From: Nitrospinota bacterium | Lineage (GTDB): Bacteria; Nitrospinota; Nitrospinia; Nitrospinales; Nitrospinaceae | Length of the DNA stretch: 7,580 bases | Reading direction: 5' to 3' | Assembly (NCBI GenBank): GCA_027298165.1 | Contig: JAPUGN010000137.1 | Span: 1-7,580, forward strand | Shown: in pieces, positions 1 to 5,826 of the stretch | Layout: every line of letters starts with the position of its first letter | Numbering within the stretch: the stretch's first letter is position 1 | Program-made: the position numbers and the translations under genes | The notes under the pieces: model-generated | The model's input: only the letters and a program-made list of their open reading frames with translations | Databases searched by the model: none | What the model was told of the DNA's origin: nothing

Positions 1-137
1 GCAACGGATCCTGGTGCCTGCCGTTCGATCAGCAGGGGGCATTTTATTTCTCTTATCAAAGTGGACTTTCGCAGATTTTCGATCAGGATTTCACGCAGGG
101 ATGCGTTCGGCCCGTCCGTTTATGGCCGGAGGATTAA
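1..137 (+). CDS. C-terminal end of an unidentified protein (5' end outside the window)
   Basis: Reading from base 3, this frame is open for 44 codons and ends with TAA at 135-137. The peptide is rich in aromatics and glutamines (it contains NGSWCLPFDQQGAFYFSY) and ends in GCVRPVRLWPED, a composition that looks like genuine protein. The GCVRPVR segment faintly recalls the terminal RCVR-type motif of Lcl/DUF1566 surface domains, but this is only a resemblance. Its stop codon shares the TTAA at 134-137 with the stop of the opposing small gene, a packing typical of two real convergent genes. No start, signal peptide or domain is visible because the gene enters from the left edge. Another plus-strand frame is also open through this stretch (14-340), but it runs antisense across the small gene and looks like a shadow. 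Confidence 0.5.
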   Translation, partial: NGSWCLPFDQQGAFYFSYQSGLSQIFDQDFTQGCVRPVRLWPED

Positions 138-565
138 TCGGCCTTTTTCAGGGAACGCTGGAAGCAGGATTGAATCTTGGGTTTGTTGGCGTGAGGACGA
201 ACAATCTGGTTGATTTGTACTTTTTGATCGTCGTATTGAACAGAAGCCACTTCAAAATGCTCGGTGTCCACGTCATCGTCGTCTTCTCCCAGATACTGAA
301 TCAGGGCAGACCGGAGCGCGGACCATTCCAGGTACACTAAAAACTGGAGTTCGGTTCCTGCATGCTCCAGGGCCAAGTCCTTAAGAACCTGGAAAAATTC
401 CATCTTTAAAATTTGACTGATCGGTTTTCCCTCGCAGTACCGATGAAAACTCTTTCCGCCACCCACTTCCTTGGCGCACGTCATTTTGTTGAAATCATAA
501 TCGATCAGATAATCGTTATGATCGACCCGGACAGACATTAAGGAGGTTGTGTCCTTGCAAGGCAT
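134..565 (-). CDS. Small hypothetical protein, weakly NifU/IscU-like
   Basis: Unassigned protein of about 143 residues from the ATG at 565. Three in-frame starts compete: GTG 574, ATG 565 and ATG 538. None has a well-placed Shine-Dalgarno. ATG 538 has AAGGA 13 bases upstream, but that element can pair with TCCTT next to the start. By eye, the part from the third start follows the order of an IscU/NifU N-terminal domain: a short strand, then LIDYDFNKMTC (compare IscU's strand ending in F-K-x-x-G-C), then CEGKPISQIL (compare GK-S-L-x-E), then a final helix YLEWSALRSALIQYLG. If so, only one of the three ligand cysteines remains and the segment carrying the first is absent, so it would not be a normal scaffold. 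The last 45 residues (acidic DDDD run, then a basic tail) match nothing I know. A strong promoter lies just upstream, so it is probably transcribed independently of nadC. Existence is likely; function is open. Confidence 0.75.
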   Translation of the reverse strand: MPCKDTTSLMSVRVDHNDYLIDYDFNKMTCAKEVGGGKSFHRYCEGKPISQILKMEFFQVLKDLALEHAGTELQFLVYLEWSALRSALIQYLGEDDDDVDTEHFEVASVQYDDQKVQINQIVRPHANKPKIQSCFQRSLKKAD

Positions 566-602
566 AAAATTCACAGAGTAATTAAAGTAATGTTATTTAA
601 TG

Positions 603-631
603 ATTATAGCATTCGGAAAAATAATTTCCAA
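603..631 (-). promoter_or_regulatory. Near-consensus sigma70-type promoter for the small gene
   Basis: On the minus strand, TTGGAA (bases 631-626, 4 of 6 matches to TTGACA) is followed by 17 bases and a perfect TATAAT (608-603). Transcription would begin near base 596, giving a leader of roughly 30 bases to the ATG at 565. The spacer also contains the inverted repeat GGAAA-N5-TTTCC (arms at 625-629 and 615-619), which could be an operator. The 87-base gap after nadC shows no terminator-like hairpin, so read-through from nadC may add to expression. Confidence 0.65.
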
Positions 632-661
632 TTCATTTGGGTCTTCTCAAACTTGGACTCC

Positions 662-1510
662 TTAATAATCAGAGACCAGATTCATGCTGATATCGACCGA
701 CCGCGCCGAGTGGGTCAGCGCACCGACCGAAATGGTGTTGATTCCTATTCCTTTAAGTGCATTCAGCCGGTCCAGAGTCAACCAGCCGGAAACCTCAATT
801 TTCGACTTTCCATCTATTAACCGGACGGCCTCCTGAACCATTTCGGGAGTCATATTATCCAGCATAATGATGTCCGCACCGGCGGCCAGGGCTTCCCGGA
901 CTTCGTCCAGGTTGACGGTCTCCACCTCCAGGGTTCCCGAATGGGCTTTGCGCATTCGTTGAATCGCGGTGGTAATGCCACCAGCTATTTTAATGTGGTT
1001 GTCTTTGATCAAAACGGCGTCGAACAATCCAAACCGGTGATTGGTTCCACCACCGCAATGGACCGCATATTTTTCATAAACTCTGAGGCCGGGTGTTGTT
1101 TTCCGAGTATCCAGAACCGTCACCGGTTGGGCCGCCTCCACAAACTTTCGGGTCAGTGTGGCGATACCACTCAACCGTTGTACGATGTTGAGTGCCGCCC
1201 GTTCACCTTTGAGCAATGCGGAGACCCGAGCCTGCACCCGGATGATCTCGCCCTGAGCGGGAATCTCCGTGCCATCCTTCACTGTTGAATTGGGAAACGC
1301 TGCATCGGCATCAAGATGTCGAAAAACCGTTTTAAAAATATCCAGTCCGCACACCACCAGAGGTTCATTGGCGGTGACCACTCCGGTGGCTATCCGGTCT
1401 TGCTCCAGGATTCCATCGGTGGTGATGTCGCCGGAGCCCAGATCCTCTTCCAGTGCGGTCTGCACAAGCAGGACGATCTGTTCAGTTGTCAGGGAGTCGA
1501 TTTGCGCCAT
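662..1510 (-). CDS. nadC: Nicotinate-nucleotide pyrophosphorylase (carboxylating), quinolinate phosphoribosyltransferase
   Basis: Cytosolic enzyme of de novo NAD synthesis: quinolinate plus PRPP gives nicotinate mononucleotide, CO2 and pyrophosphate. The 282 residues are full length. Family motifs occur in order: EDLGSGDITT (22-31), the helix ALNIVQRLSGIATLT (106-120), DTRKTTPGLR (134-143) and HCGGGTNHRFGL (151-162), which carry basic residues of the quinolinate/PRPP site, KDNH (169-172), LEVET (194-198), MLDN (216-219), EVSG (239-242) and SVGALTHSA (261-269). The ATG at 1510 has only a weak GGA upstream. A possible -10, TATGAT (1548-1543 on the minus strand), lies in the divergent spacer but has no good -35. 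Oddity: residue 243 is Trp in EVSGW, where most family members have Gly (SGG). No nadA or nadB is visible. Identification is secure. Confidence 0.96.
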   Translation of the reverse strand: MAQIDSLTTEQIVLLVQTALEEDLGSGDITTDGILEQDRIATGVVTANEPLVVCGLDIFKTVFRHLDADAAFPNSTVKDGTEIPAQGEIIRVQARVSALLKGERAALNIVQRLSGIATLTRKFVEAAQPVTVLDTRKTTPGLRVYEKYAVHCGGGTNHRFGLFDAVLIKDNHIKIAGGITTAIQRMRKAHSGTLEVETVNLDEVREALAAGADIIMLDNMTPEMVQEAVRLIDGKSKIEVSGWLTLDRLNALKGIGINTISVGALTHSARSVDISMNLVSDY

Positions 1511-1552
1511 ACAATTCCAGATGAAACAATGTTTTGCAAAATATCATAAATC

Positions 1553-1581
1553 CTTTGTTTGTGCTATTGATGTCTTATAAT
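1553..1581 (+). promoter_or_regulatory. Promoter for the DUF2157 gene, possibly giving a leaderless mRNA
   Basis: A perfect TATAAT at 1576-1581 ends seven bases before the ATG at 1589, so transcription would start at or within a base or so of the start codon. The -35 is poor: TTGTTT at 1555-1560 with a short 15-base spacer, or CTTTGT at 1553-1558 with 17 bases. The -10 lies inside a 14-base imperfect palindrome (1574-1587, 12 of 14 positions symmetric). The 78-base spacer is shared with the divergent nadC. Confidence 0.5.
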
Positions 1582-1588
1582 AATAAGT

Positions 1589-2659
1589 ATGGTTCAACCT
1601 TCCAATAGAGAACAGGCCCAAAGGCGAATCGATCAAATCCGGGACTTTCAGCAGGAATTAGGGATTCTTCAATCCGAGGGAGTCCTTGAGATATCTTCTG
1701 AAGCTCAAAATTCTGTAGCCCAGCACCATTCCCGCCTGATTGACGAATTCAGCAACCGGTTCGATACCGACTCCTCGATGACGGAAAAAAAACTTTCATG
1801 GGGAATGCGAATCCTCACTTTTTTGGGAGGAGTGGCCCTGTGTGCCAGCGTCTTTTTCTTCTTTTACCGAATTTGGGGGCTGATCTCCACCGAAATGCAA
1901 ATCGGGGTTCTGATGACCGCTCCTTTGCTGGCATTGGCAGGAATGAAATTTGCCGCCCGCAGGGAAAAGACACTTTATTACGCCACGCTTGCCGGACTAC
2001 TGGCGTTCGTGTGTTTTGTCATGAACCTCAATATTCTGGGAGCCATTTTCAATATCACACCCTCTCCCAAGGCGTTTCTGGTTTGGGGACTCATGGCTCT
2101 CCTGGTTGCCTACCATATGGGGTTGCGTCTCGTGCTATTGGGCGGATTGCTCTGCATCCTGGGTTACCTGTCCGCCACGGTCGGTACCTTTTGGGGATTC
2201 TATTGGCTTTCCTTTGGCGAACGACCGGAAAATTTCATCATCGCCGGCGCACTGATGACGGCGTTACCGCTTATTTTCAAGCATCGGGAATATTATAATT
2301 TCCCATGGTTTTACCATCTGATCGGTCTATTATCCATTTTCATTTCGCTCCTCATTTTGAGCCATTGCGGGAGTTGCAGTTATTCTTTGATGGATTCGGA
2401 TACTCTCGAAACAATTTATCAGGTGGTGGGATTTGTTTGCGCTACGACCGTTATTTGGATCGGAATCCGATCCCATTACACCGGAGTCACCAATATCGGC
2501 GCCACCTTTTTCACGATTTTCCTCTACACCAAATTTTTCGATTGGTGGTGGGACCTCATGCCCAAATACCTTTTCTTCTTTATCATCAGCGTGATCTCCC
2601 TCGGCCTGCTTGCGGCCTTCAAACAGCTGCGGAGCCGTCTCAAGGAGGTCACACCATGA
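1589..2659 (+). CDS. DUF2157 multi-spanning membrane protein
   Basis: Predicted inner-membrane protein of 356 residues and unknown function. Residues 1-70 are charged, mostly helical and free of membrane segments, including a Q/R/E-rich stretch that could form a short coiled coil; they probably lie in the cytoplasm. From residue 73 about ten hydrophobic spans follow (roughly 73-95, 102-120, 128-150, 160-177, 179-200, 214-230, 241-259, 275-293, 300-316, 326-344), ending in a short basic tail. The soluble N-terminus, the span number and the final FFDWWWDLMPKYLFFF-type segment fit the DUF2157 family. The ATG at 1589 has no Shine-Dalgarno and sits seven bases after a TATAAT. The next Met (residue 64) would remove most of the soluble domain, so 1589 is preferred. 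The stop overlaps the DUF4824 start as ATGA, indicating translational coupling. The family call is from recall, without a search. Confidence 0.85.
   Translation: MVQPSNREQAQRRIDQIRDFQQELGILQSEGVLEISSEAQNSVAQHHSRLIDEFSNRFDTDSSMTEKKLSWGMRILTFLGGVALCASVFFFFYRIWGLISTEMQIGVLMTAPLLALAGMKFAARREKTLYYATLAGLLAFVCFVMNLNILGAIFNITPSPKAFLVWGLMALLVAYHMGLRLVLLGGLLCILGYLSATVGTFWGFYWLSFGERPENFIIAGALMTALPLIFKHREYYNFPWFYHLIGLLSIFISLLILSHCGSCSYSLMDSDTLETIYQVVGFVCATTVIWIGIRSHYTGVTNIGATFFTIFLYTKFFDWWWDLMPKYLFFFIISVISLGLLAAFKQLRSRLKEVTP
2642..2648 (+). promoter_or_regulatory. Strong Shine-Dalgarno deciding the DUF4824 start
   Basis: AAGGAGG ends seven bases before the ATG at 2656 and lies inside the last codons of the DUF2157 gene. 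It is the best ribosome-binding site among the complete genes here. It shows that translation begins at 2656 and not at the in-frame upstream start at 2305, which would add 117 codons overlapping DUF2157 in another frame. Confidence 0.85.
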
Positions 2660-3537
2660 AACGTTATGGATTGATAGGAGCCATTGCTCTCATCGTTCTT
2701 ACGAATATAGTGGTTCTCGCGGGCGTGGTCTACAACCGCTCCGGCGAACCCGATGCGGTAGTCCAACTGACCGAACGGGAACTCTCCTGGCTGAAACGCT
2801 GGGATGTGACCGACAAGGAGGATACGGGGATTTACCTCAAACTAAAGTGGAATTTGGCAAAATCCCATTACCGACAATATAGAACAAACCATTGGATTTA
2901 TCAGGAGGAGGATACCTGGTTGAACCAGAAAAAACTCGAAGAGTTGGGTTTTGACACCCATTTTCCCCTGGAAGATGAAAAAGCCTATCGCTTTTACAGG
3001 CGCCAGTTGCCCCGGCAGGCGTACGTGGTTTTAGAGTTTGATGGAGACGCCTATCAGCAATGGCTGGTGGAAGCCCGAAAACGAATTAAAGAGATCGAGC
3101 AGGAATTATCCGAAGAGAAAAAACCGGAAACAAAAAAAAGTCTGGGAAATAATATCAAGCGAATTTCTCAGGACATGGTCACCCAAAGCCATCTGTTTAC
3201 CATTGACGGTGGGTTGGATCCCCAGAAATTGAGAAAGCGATATTCAAATCAATCCAAATACATCATTACTCCGGCGGTATTCGATATTTCCATGTATTAT
3301 TCCGGAGTAAAAAAAGAAGGTCCGTTTCTGAGCGGCCGGATTAAAAACCTTTCCATTCCTGAAATACATGTGAACAGTGACTATCGATCTTTCTTTATTT
3401 CTGATATAAAAACTCATACCACGATCTACCTGCCCAGGGACAAGCCTCTGTCGGACCTGGAACCGCGATACCAGGTGACCCTGAACTACGGTCAGCGATA
3501 CGAACCCTGGATCGCGAATATCCAAAAACTGAAGTAA
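2656..3537 (+). CDS. DUF4824 family protein, single N-terminal membrane anchor
   Basis: Protein of 293 residues and unknown function. Residues 5-24 form one hydrophobic segment after the basic MKR start, so it is probably anchored in the inner membrane with the rest in the periplasm. Just after the anchor comes NRSGEPDA (27-34), then LTERELS (38-44). From memory both are hallmarks of DUF4824, a family usually encoded directly after DUF2157, as here. A highly charged stretch at about 137-168 (KRIKEIEQELSEEKK) looks like a short coiled coil. The remainder appears to be a soluble domain rich in Tyr, Lys and Asp, with no catalytic motif I recognise. The start is fixed by a strong Shine-Dalgarno and the 4-base ATGA overlap. 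The partner's location suggests the two proteins form a membrane complex; that is inference. The dehydrogenase follows after 16 bases. Confidence 0.85.
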   Translation: MKRYGLIGAIALIVLTNIVVLAGVVYNRSGEPDAVVQLTERELSWLKRWDVTDKEDTGIYLKLKWNLAKSHYRQYRTNHWIYQEEDTWLNQKKLEELGFDTHFPLEDEKAYRFYRRQLPRQAYVVLEFDGDAYQQWLVEARKRIKEIEQELSEEKKPETKKSLGNNIKRISQDMVTQSHLFTIDGGLDPQKLRKRYSNQSKYIITPAVFDISMYYSGVKKEGPFLSGRIKNLSIPEIHVNSDYRSFFISDIKTHTTIYLPRDKPLSDLEPRYQVTLNYGQRYEPWIANIQKLK

Positions 3538-3553
3538 TCAGAAAATTTCGACC

Positions 3554-4822
3554 GTGACCCAACTCCCAAATAAACTTACGCTCGAGGCCTGCGATGCCCG
3601 GGACGATACCGTCCGGTTTCCCACCTCGGACGAAAGCCCACCCGAGCAATTGATTCGCGTGGTGGACCCGGCCACTGGCTATAGCTGGGGATTCGTGGTG
3701 GTGGACAACACTCGGCGCGGTCCCGGCCTGGGGGGAATCCGTATGGCTCCGGATTTGACTCTGTGGGAAGTCCGGCGGCTGGCCCGGGCGATGACCCTCA
3801 AAAACAGTGCAGCCAACTTGCCTTTCGGCGGAGGTAAGGCGGGGATTGTTTGCGATCCTGAGGAAATGGCGCGCAACCCCGGCTTGAAGCGGGATTTGAT
3901 CGGCCTGTTTGCGGAGGCTTTGTTTTCTGTAGAGCAATATATCCCGGCACCGGACATGGGAACGAATGAAACGGATATTCAACAAATCTACGAGTATTTT
4001 TCCGAGCGCCTGGGAACCGGTCAACATATGCGCGGAGGTGCCGCGCGTCCTCCCGAAAATGGCGGTATCCCCATTGATGAATGGGGTCTCACCGCCCACG
4101 GATTGTTTGCCGCCGTTCATTCGGTGGAGGAGTTGGAATCGGATTTTAAAGTCAAAGACACCCGTGTGATTATTCAGGGATTCGGCAACGTCGGTTCCGA
4201 GACCGCCTCCAAATTGAGCGAGGTCGGGGCGTTGATTACCGGTGTATCGGATATTCATGGCGCCTTATGGCACCCTGCAGGGCTGAATGTCGCGGAATTG
4301 AATGCCATTCGCCGCGAGCCCGGAGGTATTTTCCATTATTCCGGAAAGGTGGAAAAGCGGTTTGGCCCGGACCAGATCGATTGGCTGTTGGAAGCGCCTT
4401 GCGACATCCTGATTCCCGCCGCCCGAACGGATGCCCTCACCTCCCGCAATGCCGACCGCATTCAGTGTCGAAAAATTTTCCAGGGAGCCAACGCGCCCAG
4501 TAATAAAATGACCGAATACTATCTGCATAACCGGCGGAGCATCGTTTCCTATTCGGATTTCATTGTCAATGTCGGCGGTGTCATAGGTTGCGCGGTGGAA
4601 CTTAAAATGACCATGGATCCTTCGTACCGGGACCGGGTCCTTGCACAAGGTGAAAATGGGAAAACCTATACGGACCAATTGATCTACAATACCGTTTTCA
4701 ATAACGTTCGCACTTTGATAGAACGCTTGAACGGCCAAAGTAATGGTGATGTGATCTTTCGCGAGGAAGCACTGAAACTCGCCCTGGAGCGGCTGGACCG
4801 CCCGGAAGAAATCTGGCTTTAA
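3554..4822 (+). CDS. Glu/Leu/Phe/Val-family amino acid dehydrogenase, substrate probably not glutamate
   Basis: NAD(P)-dependent oxidative deaminase of 422 residues. The N-terminal substrate domain has GPGLGGIRM (56-64), MTLK with K83, GGGK with catalytic K95 and PAPDMGT with catalytic D134. The Rossmann domain has GFGNVG (209-214), an acidic D233 at the end of the second strand (favouring NAD+), DILIPAA (284-290), QGANAP (310-315) and NVGGV (339-343). In clostridial GDH, Lys89 and Ser380 hold the substrate's side-chain carboxylate, and leucine dehydrogenase has Leu and Val there. By eyeball alignment the equivalents here are L59 and C346, so a neutral or branched-chain amino acid is more likely than glutamate. 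Length is GDH-like; LeuDH is usually about 365 residues. The start is GTG without a clear Shine-Dalgarno; an in-frame stop just upstream (3530-3532) rules out any longer start. It lies 16 bases after DUF4824, probably in the same transcript. Family is certain, substrate is not. Confidence 0.92.
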   Translation: MTQLPNKLTLEACDARDDTVRFPTSDESPPEQLIRVVDPATGYSWGFVVVDNTRRGPGLGGIRMAPDLTLWEVRRLARAMTLKNSAANLPFGGGKAGIVCDPEEMARNPGLKRDLIGLFAEALFSVEQYIPAPDMGTNETDIQQIYEYFSERLGTGQHMRGGAARPPENGGIPIDEWGLTAHGLFAAVHSVEELESDFKVKDTRVIIQGFGNVGSETASKLSEVGALITGVSDIHGALWHPAGLNVAELNAIRREPGGIFHYSGKVEKRFGPDQIDWLLEAPCDILIPAARTDALTSRNADRIQCRKIFQGANAPSNKMTEYYLHNRRSIVSYSDFIVNVGGVIGCAVELKMTMDPSYRDRVLAQGENGKTYTDQLIYNTVFNNVRTLIERLNGQSNGDVIFREEALKLALERLDRPEEIWL

Positions 4823-4869
4823 TGCGGAATAAACTCCAAGTGCCTGGTTCACCAAATTTAAATGCTATC

Positions 4870-4890
4870 ACTTAATGTATTACATTAAGT
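4870..4890. terminator. Perfect 9-bp inverted repeat between convergent genes, possible weak bidirectional terminator
   Basis: ACTTAATGT (4870-4878) and ACATTAAGT (4882-4890) are exact reverse complements around a 3-base loop. The right arm includes the last codon and TAA stop of hemC. The position, between the dehydrogenase stop and the hemC stop, suits a shared terminator, but the stem is AT-rich and no clear T-run follows on either strand. It could instead be a protein-binding palindrome or an mRNA 3'-end stabiliser. Confidence 0.4.
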
Positions 4891-5826
4891 CCCGTAAACT
4901 TCTTTCAGGATTTTATCCGCCCCCATTTCCAGGATTTCTCCGGCCAACTCAAACCCGATTCCTTCCGGGTTCCCAATCGATCCTGTTTTTTCGGCCTTGA
5001 TTATCTGCTTGCCGTCCAGGCTTCCGACCAGTCCGCGTAGCCGCAGGGAATCACCCTCAATGGTCGCGTAGACCCCGATAGGAACCTGACAGCCCCCCTC
5101 CAGACGAGTCAAAAAACCCCGCTCGGCTTCCGAAGCCTGATGCGATTCCTCGTGGTCCAGAGGAAAAATGCAGTCCATGACTCCCAGGTCTTCCTTCCGG
5201 GATTCAATCCCGACGGCACCTTGCCCGCCTCCCGGCAACATGATTTCGGGTTCGATGTATTCGGTGATGCGGTCGGCCATCTCCAGGCGTATGAGCCCCG
5301 CGGCGGCGAGAATGATGGCATCGAGACCTTCTGATTCGAGTTTGTTGAGCCGGGTTTCGAGATTGCCGCGCATGGGCACAACTTCCAGGTCCGGGCGGTA
5401 ATTAAGGAGTTGGGTGGTCCTCCGGAAACTGCCGGTTCCCACCCGTGCGCCTTTGGGGAGGGCATCCAGTTTTACATCATTTCTGGAGATCAGAACGTCC
5501 CGCGGGTCCTCCCGCTCGGTGACCACCGACAAAGTCAGGCTGGGAGGAAATTGCACTGGAACGTCTTTCATGCTGTGGACGGCGATATCGGTTTCATAGC
5601 GCAACATGCTCTCTTCAATTTCCTTGGTGAAGAGGCCCTTGCCACCCACTTTCGCCAAGGGAACGTCCTGGATTTTATCGCCGGAGGTTTTAATTTTGAC
5701 CAACTCGACGATCAAATCATCGTGTACTGCTTCCAGTTGGGATTTGATCCAGTTGGCCTGCCAGAGCGCCAGCGGACTGCCGCGGGTGCCGATGGTGATT
5801 TTTTTTTCGGAGAGATTTTTCTGCAT
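4885..5826 (-). CDS. hemC: Hydroxymethylbilane synthase (porphobilinogen deaminase)
   Basis: Cytosolic enzyme that joins four porphobilinogens into the linear tetrapyrrole hydroxymethylbilane for haem, sirohaem and cobalamin. The 313 residues match the usual length. Visible motifs: IGTRGSPLALWQA (12-24), TSGDKI (47-52), GGKGLFTKEIE (61-71), HSMKDVP (84-90) with catalytic D88, GTGSFRR (130-136) and RGNLETRL (153-160) with the arginines that bind substrate carboxylates, GGGQGAVGIE (199-208), and EGGCQVPIG (243-251) with C246, the attachment site of the dipyrromethane cofactor. All key residues are present. The ATG follows the hemA stop directly (TGAATG, no gap) with no good Shine-Dalgarno, so translation probably depends on ribosomes finishing hemA. 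A run of nine A bases covers codons 7-10. It is the last gene of the haem cluster in this window; no hemD follows. Confidence 0.97.
   Translation of the reverse strand: MQKNLSEKKITIGTRGSPLALWQANWIKSQLEAVHDDLIVELVKIKTSGDKIQDVPLAKVGGKGLFTKEIEESMLRYETDIAVHSMKDVPVQFPPSLTLSVVTEREDPRDVLISRNDVKLDALPKGARVGTGSFRRTTQLLNYRPDLEVVPMRGNLETRLNKLESEGLDAIILAAAGLIRLEMADRITEYIEPEIMLPGGGQGAVGIESRKEDLGVMDCIFPLDHEESHQASEAERGFLTRLEGGCQVPIGVYATIEGDSLRLRGLVGSLDGKQIIKAEKTGSIGNPEGIGFELAGEILEMGADKILKEVYGT

Noticed and set aside
539..547. Perfect Shine-Dalgarno TAAGGAGGT on the plus strand
   Set aside because: The TTG seven bases later opens only eight codons before a stop. The sequence is better explained as part of the minus-strand start region.
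134..574. Small gene as part of a nadC operon with a related NAD function
   Set aside because: An 87-base gap with its own strong promoter separates them, and nothing in the protein suggests NAD metabolism.
553..1541. Two TTGCAA-centred palindromes, CCTTGCAAGG (553-562) and TTTTGCAAAA (1532-1541), as a shared operator
   Set aside because: Only six bases are shared and they sit at different positions relative to their promoters. Two such short palindromes are expected by chance.
2305..2655. Upstream in-frame extension of the DUF4824 gene
   Set aside because: It overlaps DUF2157 in another frame and encodes H/P/R-rich nonsense. The ATG at 2656 has a strong Shine-Dalgarno and a membrane anchor directly after it.
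3395..4258. Long minus-strand open frame (287 codons) opposite the dehydrogenase
   Set aside because: It lies antisense to well-conserved catalytic and cofactor motifs, and its translation is rich in Arg, His, Gly and Ser with no domain. It is a shadow of the codon bias.
5799..5807. Nine-base T run (A run in hemC codons 7-10) as a phase-variable switch
   Set aside because: Runs of 7-8 A or T occur in several other genes here, so it looks like background. HemC is housekeeping and unlikely to be switched.
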